Virus record (IMG/VR): IMGVR_UViG_3300025012_000289
Coordinates: 1-22,999 of that record
Direction: 5' to 3' (one strand)
Source: a virus
DNA: 22,999 nt
A model generated the notes under the pieces. It ran no database searches, was not told the origin of the DNA, and saw only the letters and a list, made by a program, of their open reading frames with translations. A program made the position numbers and the translations under genes. Shown one piece after another: positions 15,345-21,255 of this stretch (within the stretch, counting starts at the first letter, position 1; every line of letters begins with the position of its first letter).

Positions 15345-15403
15345 CTTAGTCGGTCGGGTGCGGATTACTGTGGCTACCCCTCCCGCACTCGTTACCGGCT
15401 TTT
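15345..15403 (+). terminator. Strong hairpin between the first two early genes
   Basis: AGTCGGT (15348-15354) pairs with ACCGGCT (15394-15400) and the adjoining CGGGTGCGG (15355-15363) with CCGCACTCG (15383-15391), giving a nearly continuous 16-bp helix with two wobble pairs and a TT bulge, followed by only a short TTT. It may be a partial terminator or an RNA processing or protein-binding site. The left arm also belongs to CTTAGTCGGT, which pairs perfectly with 15060-15069, so the two pairings compete. Confidence 0.55.
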
Positions 15404-15414
15404 AAATACTAGCT

Positions 15415-15600
15415 ATGGCAAAGAAAAACAAAACTACTAAGGGCATTGTTCTCGAATTGGACAATTCAGATAGGGGTAATCTAATAGAAATTCAGAGCAG
15501 ATTTGTAAGGACTGGCGTTCGTAAAACACTCGTTCAGATTGCATCTGACTGCCTTAAAATCGGAATTGCAGATAAACTTATTGATACTGAAAAGCTATGA
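15415..15600 (+). CDS. Small ribbon-helix-helix-like protein
   Basis: A 61-residue basic protein. After a Lys-rich start there is a beta-strand-like IVLELD, a helix (DRGNLIEIQSRF), a turn with Gly (RTGVRKT) and a second helix (LVQIASDCLKIGI). This order is that of ribbon-helix-helix DNA-binding proteins (Arc/MetJ fold), common phage repressors, but without a strong diagnostic residue. It overlaps the next gene by ATGA. Its start is preceded by a leader nearly identical to the one before 16328. Confidence 0.45.
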   Translation: MAKKNKTTKGIVLELDNSDRGNLIEIQSRFVRTGVRKTLVQIASDCLKIGIADKLIDTEKL

Positions 15601-15767
15601 GCAAAGAAGTATTTTATTTAAAAGACTCTGTCAATCCGGAGTTCTTTACCTCCGAGCCTGATGAAGTTATTTGTTGGGTATTCCGCTGTACTTGCAAATG
15701 CGGCAAACAAATTGCTTATTCTGTGGATTTACATGAACTTATAGAGAAACATTACTTTTTAAACTAA
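15597..15767 (+). CDS. Small Cys-containing hypothetical protein (56 aa)
   Basis: A 56-codon frame starting at the ATGA that overlaps the preceding stop. It has a cluster CTCKCG (residues 31-36) that resembles one half of a zinc knuckle, with another Cys at residue 26. It ends eight bases before the next start. Function unknown; it may bind metal. The overlap and lack of an alternative frame support translation. Confidence 0.5.
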   Translation: MSKEVFYLKDSVNPEFFTSEPDEVICWVFRCTCKCGKQIAYSVDLHELIEKHYFLN

Positions 15768-15774
15768 CTAACTT

Positions 15775-16059
15775 ATGAAAACATTAACAGACGTTATGAT
15801 AAATGGCTATTCGCACGATGCTATAATTGAGTCATTCATGATAGAATGCAGGGATGAACAGCGTGATGTAATTTGGGTAGATAAAGAAAATGGTATTGCT
15901 AAATGTCACGGGGATGCAAGATGCGTAACTATTTTTGTTAAAGACTCGGACGATAGTACCAAAATTACTGCTATTGAAATATGCGCAAGTTCGATTAAGA
16001 AACTATACCAGGGAATAACTGAAATCGAAAAGCAGACATCTGAAGAATCCATAGATTAA
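15775..16059 (+). CDS. Hypothetical protein (94 aa)
   Basis: A 94-residue acidic protein starting MKTLTDVMINGYSHDAIIESF. It has scattered Cys residues (in ECRDEQ, AKCHGDARC and EICAS), but no clear zinc-ribbon spacing. No signal peptide or membrane segment. It lies in a run of small early genes without strong promoters between them. I do not recognise a family; a role in early infection is inferred from position only. Confidence 0.55.
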   Translation: MKTLTDVMINGYSHDAIIESFMIECRDEQRDVIWVDKENGIAKCHGDARCVTIFVKDSDDSTKITAIEICASSIKKLYQGITEIEKQTSEESID

Positions 16060-16062
16060 GCC

Positions 16063-16311
16063 ATGATAATAGATATCCGCGATAATGTAAACATTGAATC
16101 CTTTTATGGAGGATTTTCAGAACCTACCGGATATGGAGCTTTTGATGAAGATCAGTTAAATGAACGGACTGAGGACGTATCTGACCCCTGCGAAAAATGC
16201 GATTTAGAAGGTCTGTCAGAGTGTTGTAACGCTCCAATTAAATGGACTGACATCTGTACTCGTTGCGGAGAACATACTGAATCTGTGTGTGATAATTGTA
16301 ACTTGAAATAA
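16063..16311 (+). CDS. Small zinc-ribbon protein
   Basis: An 82-residue acidic protein whose C-terminal half has a regular Cys pattern: CEKC, then ECC, then CTRCGEHTESVCDNC. The pattern SECCNAPIKWTDICTRCGEH is typical of small phage zinc-ribbon proteins. Seven or more Cys could bind two zinc ions. Such proteins often bind nucleic acid or partner proteins. The acidic N-terminal half (residues 1-42) is unlike a nucleic-acid binder, so a protein partner is as likely. The exact job is unknown. Confidence 0.6.
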   Translation: MIIDIRDNVNIESFYGGFSEPTGYGAFDEDQLNERTEDVSDPCEKCDLEGLSECCNAPIKWTDICTRCGEHTESVCDNCNLK

Positions 16312-16327
16312 ACTTTAAATACTAACT

Positions 16328-16819
16328 ATGGAAACTAAAACACATTGGAGAAAAGTATTTTTATCCGACTATCTTAGTTCATGTGACCTTGAGGACGGAA
16401 AGGATATGAAAGCTGTAATTAAATCTGTTACTGTAAAATCTGTAAAAGGCCCGGACGGCAAAGAACAGGAACGGAACGTGGCTACCTTTACGGATGCTAA
16501 TTTAAAGCCTATGATACTGAATGCGACTAATTGTAAGCTGATCAAAAAGTTTGCAAAATCAGTATTTATCAATGACTGGAATAACATCCCTATTCAGATT
16601 TATGTCAAAGATGATATTAAGGCCTTTGGTGAAGTTACCGAAGGGTTACGGATAAGACCTACCCAGCCGGTAATGAGTAAACCAAAATTAACTCCAGGTA
16701 TCCCGGCATGGAATAAAGCTATTGAGTTCTTAAAAGGAACCGGTACAATCGATGCTATCAAAACCAGATATGAGTTAAATAAAGAAGATGAAGAAACTTT
16801 AAAAGCTGCCATATTATGA
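16328..16819 (+). CDS. Recombination-cassette protein, possible OB-fold/ssDNA-binding
   Basis: A 163-residue protein with a beta-rich N-terminal part (about residues 26-95: MKAVIKSVTVKSVK, VATFTDANLKPMILNATNC, IPIQIYVKDDI) and a helical C-terminal tail. The strand order and aromatic and basic residues resemble small OB folds. It overlaps the start of the YqaJ exonuclease by four bases (ATGA at 16816). Lambda-type exonucleases act with a single-strand annealing protein, and none of the known types (RecT, Red beta, ERF, Sak) is recognisable here, so this protein is the leading candidate for that role. The family is not recognised, so this is inference from context. Confidence 0.45.
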   Translation: METKTHWRKVFLSDYLSSCDLEDGKDMKAVIKSVTVKSVKGPDGKEQERNVATFTDANLKPMILNATNCKLIKKFAKSVFINDWNNIPIQIYVKDDIKAFGEVTEGLRIRPTQPVMSKPKLTPGIPAWNKAIEFLKGTGTIDAIKTRYELNKEDEETLKAAIL

Positions 16820-17418
16820 TACATCACGAAATAGATCAGAACTCTGAAGAATGGGATGCGCTCAGACTTGGTAAATTTACCTCTTCAACTTTTGCCGATT
16901 TGTTTATGAAAAAAGATACAAAGAGATATCGTAACGCAATTATCAAAGTAGCTTTTGAAAGAGTTACCGGAGAGTGTGAAGAAAATTACTCAAATAAGTG
17001 GATGCAGCGGGGAAATGAAAAGGAACCTTTTGCAGTTGAAAATTATGAGTTATTTACTTTTAATACCTGCGAACCTGCCGGATTTTATGAGTATGATGAA
17101 TTTACAGGGGCCAGTCCTGATCGTAAAATAATCGGGTTAAATGGTGGCTGTGAGTTCAAATGTCCTTCGTTTCAAATCTATAACGAATATCTCGAAACCG
17201 GTAAGGTTCCAAAAGATTACTACTGGCAAATCATAGGCCAGTTACTTTGTACCGGATGGGACTTTATAGACTATATGCCATATTCAAGTCCGAAACTAAA
17301 GCAAATACTCATCCGGATTGAAAGAGCCGAACACGAGGGGTCTATTGGTCTATTAAAAGCAAAACTGGCCGAATGTATTGAGGAAGTTAAAATATTAATT
17401 GAACGTATAAAACAGTAA
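16816..17418 (+). CDS. YqaJ/lambda-type 5'-3' exonuclease
   Basis: A 200-residue protein with the YqaJ/lambda exonuclease motif set: QRGNEKEPFAV (residues 64-74), the metal-binding Asp102 in GASPDRK, Glu113 and the catalytic Lys115 in CEFKCPS, and Gln138/Gln142 in YWQIIGQLLCTGW. The enzyme is a toroidal exonuclease that leaves 3' single-stranded tails for recombination by a phage annealing protein. Length matches the family. The start overlaps the preceding gene by ATGA, and the following gene begins four bases after its stop, so the cassette is coupled. All key residues are present. Confidence 0.9.
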   Translation: MIHHEIDQNSEEWDALRLGKFTSSTFADLFMKKDTKRYRNAIIKVAFERVTGECEENYSNKWMQRGNEKEPFAVENYELFTFNTCEPAGFYEYDEFTGASPDRKIIGLNGGCEFKCPSFQIYNEYLETGKVPKDYYWQIIGQLLCTGWDFIDYMPYSSPKLKQILIRIERAEHEGSIGLLKAKLAECIEEVKILIERIKQ

Positions 17419-17422
17419 AATT

Positions 17423-17788
17423 ATGAGTAAAATAATTTCAGGTAAACTTAATTTATTGCAACTCCATGCAGTTCGCAAAATGATAAACGGGCAACTTGGA
17501 TTGGTTGAATGTCTGGTAATCCCGATTGAAAAGAATAGGCTTTTTATCGGTGAAAAAGGGGTATATTTGGATCTTATCGCTTTTGAGATTGAGAATCCAA
17601 AAGTAGATTCAAAAGATACTCATTTAGTTAAACAATCCTTCAGTAAGGAAATCCGGGAATCTTTAGGGGAAGAAGAACTAAAAAAGATGCCAATATTAGG
17701 AAATCTTCAGGTATGGACTGAAGGGGGCGAATCAACTCCGGTAAGTTCAAATGTGGTACAGGATGAAGTAAGTGATCTTCCTTATTGA
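17423..17788 (+). CDS. SSB-like protein with an acidic C-terminal tip
   Basis: A 121-residue protein beginning MSKIISGKLNLLQLHAV with beta-rich segments (LVECLVIPIE, LFIGEKGVYLDLIAFEI) that could be a small OB fold. The last residues, DEVSDLPY, are acidic and end in Pro-aromatic, the same layout as the C-terminal tip of bacterial SSB (which ends DDDIPF) that recruits repair and replication proteins. A flexible polar linker precedes it. The gene is in the recombination cassette, directly after the exonuclease. A single-stranded-DNA-binding role is therefore likely, though the core domain is not recognised with certainty. Not a classical SSB by sequence. Confidence 0.55.
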   Translation: MSKIISGKLNLLQLHAVRKMINGQLGLVECLVIPIEKNRLFIGEKGVYLDLIAFEIENPKVDSKDTHLVKQSFSKEIRESLGEEELKKMPILGNLQVWTEGGESTPVSSNVVQDEVSDLPY

Positions 17789-18324
17789 TGACTGACAAGG
17801 ATTTTCATAAAGAAATACAAAATTTAATTTTCAATATCATGAGGGATAGTGATTTTCACAAACTAATGGATTTTGCATATGTCGGAGGCGGGTTAATTCC
17901 CGTCTCTGCAAATGCAATAGAGATGCTTGAGCAGACTGGCAAAGGAGAAGTTCTTTCATTTATAGAAATTACTAAAAGAGATATAAGTATGCACCGCTGT
18001 TATTTCGCACTTCTTAAATTCATTTACGGATATATGCCTCCGGTATTCAAAAAGAAAGTCAAAGAAGATAAATTTTATATCTGGCTTAAACACCTGAAAA
18101 AAGAATATACCATTGTGTTTACTTTTGCAGACGGGACTTCATTAGTCGAGTATGAAAGTATTGCTTTTGGTAAAATGAGCCAGAAAACATTTGAGGATTA
18201 TATCCGGGAACAGTTGCCATTTATATTTGAAAATGTAATAGGTATGTATTTTGAAGGTGATATACTTAATGGGATAATTGATACGATTGAAATAGAATTT
18301 GAAAAATTTTTATCAAAATTATAA
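17788..18324 (+). CDS. DUF1367-like phage protein
   Basis: A 178-residue protein from the ATG at 17788; the A is shared with the preceding TGA. An in-frame TTG lies one codon before. The segment MHRCYFALLKFIYGY near residues 71-85, followed by YESIAFGKMSQKTFEDY near residues 126-142, matches the pattern of DUF1367, a family of phage proteins found near NinB/NinG-type genes. Its function is not established; association with recombination genes is known from gene order. Here it lies between the SSB-like gene and a NinG gene, which fits. Confidence 0.6.
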   Translation: MTDKDFHKEIQNLIFNIMRDSDFHKLMDFAYVGGGLIPVSANAIEMLEQTGKGEVLSFIEITKRDISMHRCYFALLKFIYGYMPPVFKKKVKEDKFYIWLKHLKKEYTIVFTFADGTSLVEYESIAFGKMSQKTFEDYIREQLPFIFENVIGMYFEGDILNGIIDTIEIEFEKFLSKL

Positions 18325-18327
18325 ATT

Positions 18328-18486
18328 ATGAGTTACCTACCTGCTTTATTCGAGTGCCTCCGTCCTGATACGGATGAGCATGAACTGGATGCTTTCGTCC
18401 TGGATGAAGAGACCAGTGATCATTCACCTTTGAACCTGGATGAGAATTTGAAAATCTTTAATACTGATGACTATGGCACGAATTGA
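18328..18486 (+). CDS. Small acidic hypothetical protein (52 aa)
   Basis: A 52-codon frame starting at ATG 18328, three bases after the DUF1367-like stop. It is strongly acidic (many Asp and Glu) and overlaps the next gene by 20 bases in another frame. The N-terminus MSYLPALFECLRPDTDEHELD is not membrane-like. Small acidic proteins are frequent among phage early genes and some mimic DNA; nothing here shows that. Confidence 0.4.
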   Translation: MSYLPALFECLRPDTDEHELDAFVLDEETSDHSPLNLDENLKIFNTDDYGTN

Positions 18487-18742
18487 CATAGATATTGAAG
18501 AGTATTTGGATGAGGTTAACACAAAATATCTGGTAAGGGAATGTTTAAGACGGCATGATTTTGAAAAGATAATGGAAGAGGAGCGAAAAACAGAGACGGT
18601 TGGATTTCTTGAAAATCCAGACAAAATGATTTTACCGGAATTTAAAACAAGCGATCAGTTACTGTCTTATATCAAACGGCTATTAGGATTAAGACCATGG
18701 CACGACAAAAAAAGAATCATAACTGAGATTGAAAATCTTTGA
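18467..18742 (+). CDS. Hypothetical protein (91 aa), charged
   Basis: A 91-residue protein; the ATG at 18473 (MARIDIDIEEYLDEV) is an alternative start two codons in and may be the true one. It is helical and charged (ECLRRHDFEKIMEEERKTE), with a C-terminal HDKKRIITEIENL. No Cys pattern, signal peptide or membrane segment. It ends one base before the NinG start at 18744. Family not recognised. Confidence 0.5.
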   Translation: MTMARIDIDIEEYLDEVNTKYLVRECLRRHDFEKIMEEERKTETVGFLENPDKMILPEFKTSDQLLSYIKRLLGLRPWHDKKRIITEIENL

Positions 18743-18743
18743 G

Positions 18744-19145
18744 ATGCAGAAAACTAAATCCCTGCCCAAACTAAAGAAAAAGGCCCTCGATTTATACTCA
18801 GAGCTGGTAAAATTAAGGGCTGCCAATGAAGGGAAATTGTATTGCTACACGTGCGATGCGCCCCTGAAACTCAATACTTCAAATACCCAGTTAGGACATT
18901 TTTTGTCCAGAGGCGCTTATCCGGGATTAACGTTTCATCCTGATAATTCAAGGGTTCAGGATTATAGATGTAATGTAATGCTTCACGGTGCTACTATTGA
19001 ATTTCGCACTCGTTTGATTTGTGAGATAGGCAGTCCGGCAGTTGAAAAATTAGAGGCTCAAAGGTTTGATTCAGTAAAGTGGAGCCGGTTTGATTTTGAG
19101 CAAATGATAGAAAATTATTCAGAAGAAATTAAACTACTAAAATGA
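18744..19145 (+). CDS. ninG: NinG/Rap-like recombination nuclease
   Basis: A 133-residue protein from the ATG at 18744; a TTG five codons upstream lies inside the previous gene, so the ATG directly after its stop is preferred. It has the NinG pattern: CYTCDAPL (first Cys pair), LGHFLSRGAYPGLTFHPDNSRVQ with the conserved His and Asn, then YRCNVMLHG and LICEIG. NinG (Rap) of lambda is a structure-specific nuclease that cuts recombination intermediates. The length is shorter than lambda NinG (about 200 residues), and part of the C-terminus may be missing. It follows the exonuclease, SSB-like and DUF1367-like genes, completing a recombination set. Confidence 0.8.
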   Translation: MQKTKSLPKLKKKALDLYSELVKLRAANEGKLYCYTCDAPLKLNTSNTQLGHFLSRGAYPGLTFHPDNSRVQDYRCNVMLHGATIEFRTRLICEIGSPAVEKLEAQRFDSVKWSRFDFEQMIENYSEEIKLLK

Positions 19146-19318
19146 CTCCGAAAGAACTGATAACCAATCAACTTAATGAGTACCAAAAGGCACTTCATAA
19201 ATCCTTTGAATCATTCAAAAAAGGTGAAATCACAAAGGAACTACATGAGACTCATAAAGGTAATTTAGAGCCTAAAATATTTCAGTACAAACAGGCATTA
19301 AATTGTTTAAATCAATGA
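19142..19318 (+). CDS. Short helical hypothetical protein (58 aa)
   Basis: A 58-codon frame starting at the ATGA that overlaps the NinG stop. It is Lys-, Glu- and Gln-rich with heptad-like spacing (ELITNQLNEYQKALHKSFESF), so probably a helical hairpin or small coiled coil. No family recognised. Coupling with ninG supports translation. Confidence 0.45.
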   Translation: MTPKELITNQLNEYQKALHKSFESFKKGEITKELHETHKGNLEPKIFQYKQALNCLNQ

Positions 19319-19349
19319 ATGGACTAACTACTAAAATAAATCTAAAATC

Positions 19350-19622
19350 ATGAATGACATTGCAAAACAAGCTACAGTAGATAAATTTCTTTCGGCAATA
19401 AAGAAAGAAAAACTCTTTAAGTTAGAGGCAGGGGCAATCGTCGGCCTTGTACCGGCGCAAGTATCCTATCTTTTTAATAAAAGATATTGGATTAGATTAA
19501 AAGAGTCTAATTGGGATTCTGTTCTAAAATGGATTAATTCAGGGCAATCACTAAAAGAGTATTCTGAAAAGCATGGTAAAGTTCTGCCGGTAAAACATAT
19601 TGATTACTTCCGAAAGTCGTGA
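19350..19622 (+). CDS. Helix-turn-helix-like DNA-binding protein (90 aa)
   Basis: A 90-residue basic protein. Residues about 21-45 (KLFKLEAGAIVGLVPAQVSYLF) look like a helix-turn-helix with a Gly in the turn and a recognition helix, followed by NKRYW. The C-terminal part is helical and basic (KEYSEKHGKVLPVKH). It could be a small transcriptional regulator or replication accessory protein; the helix-turn-helix call is by eye only. It begins a group of three small genes before the methyltransferase. Confidence 0.45.
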   Translation: MNDIAKQATVDKFLSAIKKEKLFKLEAGAIVGLVPAQVSYLFNKRYWIRLKESNWDSVLKWINSGQSLKEYSEKHGKVLPVKHIDYFRKS

Positions 19623-19633
19623 CTATAAGGAAA

Positions 19634-19777
19634 ATGGAACCGGAAGTGAAGGAAATACAGATTAAGAAACACGAACCTGGAAGAGCAATAAAAGGCGATC
19701 TTATCGATATGTTAATTGAGGAAAAGAAATTATTAGAAAGCAAAATTAATGCTATTGATATTTTGTTGAAACATTAA
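19634..19777 (+). CDS. Short helical hypothetical protein (47 aa)
   Basis: A 47-codon frame starting 12 bases after the preceding stop: MEPEVKEIQIKKHEPGRAIKG followed by a single amphipathic helix with Leu/Ile spacing (DLIDMLIEEKKLLESKINAIDILL) that could be a coiled coil. It ends 11 bases before the next start. Function unknown. Confidence 0.45.
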   Translation: MEPEVKEIQIKKHEPGRAIKGDLIDMLIEEKKLLESKINAIDILLKH

Positions 19778-19788
19778 TTTCTTAAATC

Positions 19789-20127
19789 ATGACAGAAAAA
19801 TCGCTATTCGACGAAGTATCTGAAGTCATTGAGAAAGCTCCGCACTTCGGGTATTTCAATACAACTAATTTGCATAATCCTGAACTTAAAGAGTGCAAAC
19901 TGAAAGCTAAGAGTCAGACTGAGGCGGTGCTAAAGTTCTTCCAAAGGCATGAAGGAACTAACTTCAACGCATGGGAAACGTGGAAATACATGAAGCTCAG
20001 AAACGTGCCTATAACTTCTATAAGGCGTGCAATTACCTGCTTAATTGATGCCGGGAAGCTGGTTGAAACTGGGAATCTGAGAATCGGGAATTATGGAAGG
20101 AAATGTAGATGTTACAGACTGGCATGA
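19789..20127 (+). CDS. Winged-helix DNA-binding protein
   Basis: A 112-residue protein whose second half has a winged-helix pattern: SQTEAVLKFFQRH (helix 1), NAWETWKYMKLR, ITSIRRAITCLIDAGKLVETG (recognition helix and strand) and a wing ending GRKCRCYRL. Phages often use such domains as replication-region regulators. The first 40 residues are acidic and lack a clear fold. It lies directly before the methyltransferase with overlapping stop and start (ATGA at 20124), so the two may be co-translated and functionally linked. Its target site is unknown. Confidence 0.55.
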   Translation: MTEKSLFDEVSEVIEKAPHFGYFNTTNLHNPELKECKLKAKSQTEAVLKFFQRHEGTNFNAWETWKYMKLRNVPITSIRRAITCLIDAGKLVETGNLRIGNYGRKCRCYRLA

Positions 20128-20909
20128 TGGAATTGAATAAAATCTACTGCGAAAATTGCCTTGATACAATGTCAAGGATGCCGGATGAGTTTATTGACTT
20201 AACAGTTACAAGTCCACCTTATGATAACCTTAGAAACTATAATGGATATGTTTTTGACTTTGAAAGTATAGCAAAAGAATTGTTTAGAGTAACTAAAAAA
20301 GGTGGTGTAGTTGTTTGGGTTGTTGGCGATGCAACTATTAATGGATCCGAAACGGGTACATCATTTAGACAGGCATTATATTTTATGGAATGTGGGTTTA
20401 AATTACATGATACAATGCTATATGCAAAGGTAAATTATATACCATTAACTCATAATCGGTATGAACAATCATTTGAATATATGTTTGTATTTTCTAAAGA
20501 TGTACCAATAACCGTTAATCTTATAAAAATAGATGCCATATTGGGAGGAGAAATAAATAACTTGAATAAAGATAAAAAGGTTGAGGAGGCATCAATGAGG
20601 CAGCGATTAGGAAAATCATTAATAGGTAAAAAGAAAATAAGGGCAAACATCTGGTATTACTCTGTTGGTTATTCAGAAGATTATTATACACACCCAGCAG
20701 CATTTCCCGAACAATTAACAGCAGATCATATATTTAGTTGGTCAAATGAAGGGGACCTTATTTATGATTGTTTCAGCGGCTCAGGCACTACCGCTAAAAT
20801 GGCACATATTCAAAAAAGAAAATGGATTGCTTCTGAAATAAGTAGTGATTATGCTTCTGAATCAGAGAAACGAATATTGCCATATTTGATGCAACAGAAA
20901 TTATTTTGA
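20124..20909 (+). CDS. Orphan DNA adenine/cytosine-N4 methyltransferase
   Basis: A protein of 261 residues from the ATG at 20124 (ATGA overlap); ATG at 20109 and 20127 are alternatives. It has motif IV as TSPPY near residues 29-33 and the AdoMet-binding motif I DCFSGSGTT near residues 215-223, preceded by HPAAFPEQL (motif X). This order is that of beta-class N6-adenine or N4-cytosine methyltransferases; the SPPY form leaves the base undecided. No restriction endonuclease gene is nearby, so it is an orphan that probably modifies phage DNA against host restriction. The segment between the motifs (around residues 140-170) is Lys-rich and may be its target-recognition part. Confidence 0.85.
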   Translation: MMELNKIYCENCLDTMSRMPDEFIDLTVTSPPYDNLRNYNGYVFDFESIAKELFRVTKKGGVVVWVVGDATINGSETGTSFRQALYFMECGFKLHDTMLYAKVNYIPLTHNRYEQSFEYMFVFSKDVPITVNLIKIDAILGGEINNLNKDKKVEEASMRQRLGKSLIGKKKIRANIWYYSVGYSEDYYTHPAAFPEQLTADHIFSWSNEGDLIYDCFSGSGTTAKMAHIQKRKWIASEISSDYASESEKRILPYLMQQKLF

Positions 20910-20940
20910 TGATTTATTTTTTTATTCCAAATTAAAGGTT

Positions 20941-20948
20941 TACATTTG
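20941..20948 (+). promoter_or_regulatory. Promoter -7 box before the structured region
   Basis: TACATTTG matches the -7 consensus TAnnTTTG. Only TTTT, not TTTG, is found at the -33 distance. Transcription would start near 20954, almost exactly at the first helix of the structured region (20955). Confidence 0.45.
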
Positions 20949-20954
20949 AAACTT

Positions 20955-21080
20955 AAAGCAGCGACATGAAAGAAAATTCTGAAATTTACATAGCCGGTCA
21001 CGGTTACAACGTCCACGAAAAGGCTCTTGCGTCGCTGCTTTCCTTTAGTGGATTTGTTGTTTCCGTACCGGCTTAATTTT
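20955..21080 (+). ncRNA. Candidate structured RNA with two interleaved 11-bp helices
   Basis: Helix A: AAAGCAGCGAC (20955-20965) pairs perfectly with GTCGCTGCTTT (21031-21041). Helix B: AGCCGGT (20992-20998) plus ACGG (21000-21003) pairs with CCGT (21063-21066) plus ACCGGCT (21067-21073) around one bulged C. The order A-B-A'-B' means either a pseudoknot or a switch between two folds. TAATTTTT follows. The region also encodes a 36-residue frame whose ATG begins right after the first arm and whose TAA follows the last arm. By chance, two such helices in 120 bases are unlikely. Confidence 0.55.
20966..21076 (+). CDS. Possible small protein (36 aa) inside the structured region
   Basis: A frame of 36 codons starting MKENSEIYIAGHGYNVHEKA and ending in FVVSVPA. 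The alternating hydrophobic pattern and Gly/His residues look protein-like. Its start follows directly after arm A and its stop directly after arm B', so RNA structure would strongly affect translation. It may be a real peptide, or an incidental frame across an RNA. No family is recognised. Confidence 0.35.
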   Translation: MKENSEIYIAGHGYNVHEKALASLLSFSGFVVSVPA

Positions 21081-21087
21081 TACTGAT

Positions 21088-21255
21088 ATGAACCAGGAAT
21101 CAATTAGGAAAAGAATTGTATCCTTATCAAAGGAACTCGCAGAGTCTACTGATTACAACCAGATTAAAAAGCTCAGAAGAATAATCGCATCTTTAAAGGG
21201 ATCATATAAATCATCTGATCCCAAAAGTATATCTGATTTAATGACCGGGAAATGA
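21088..21255 (+). CDS. Short basic hypothetical protein (55 aa)
   Basis: A 55-codon frame starting MNQESIRKRIVSLSKELAES, basic and helical in the first 40 residues. It overlaps the replication initiator by ATGA at 21252, so it is probably translated and coupled. A role in replication is suggested only by its position. Family not recognised. Confidence 0.5.
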   Translation: MNQESIRKRIVSLSKELAESTDYNQIKKLRRIIASLKGSYKSSDPKSISDLMTGK

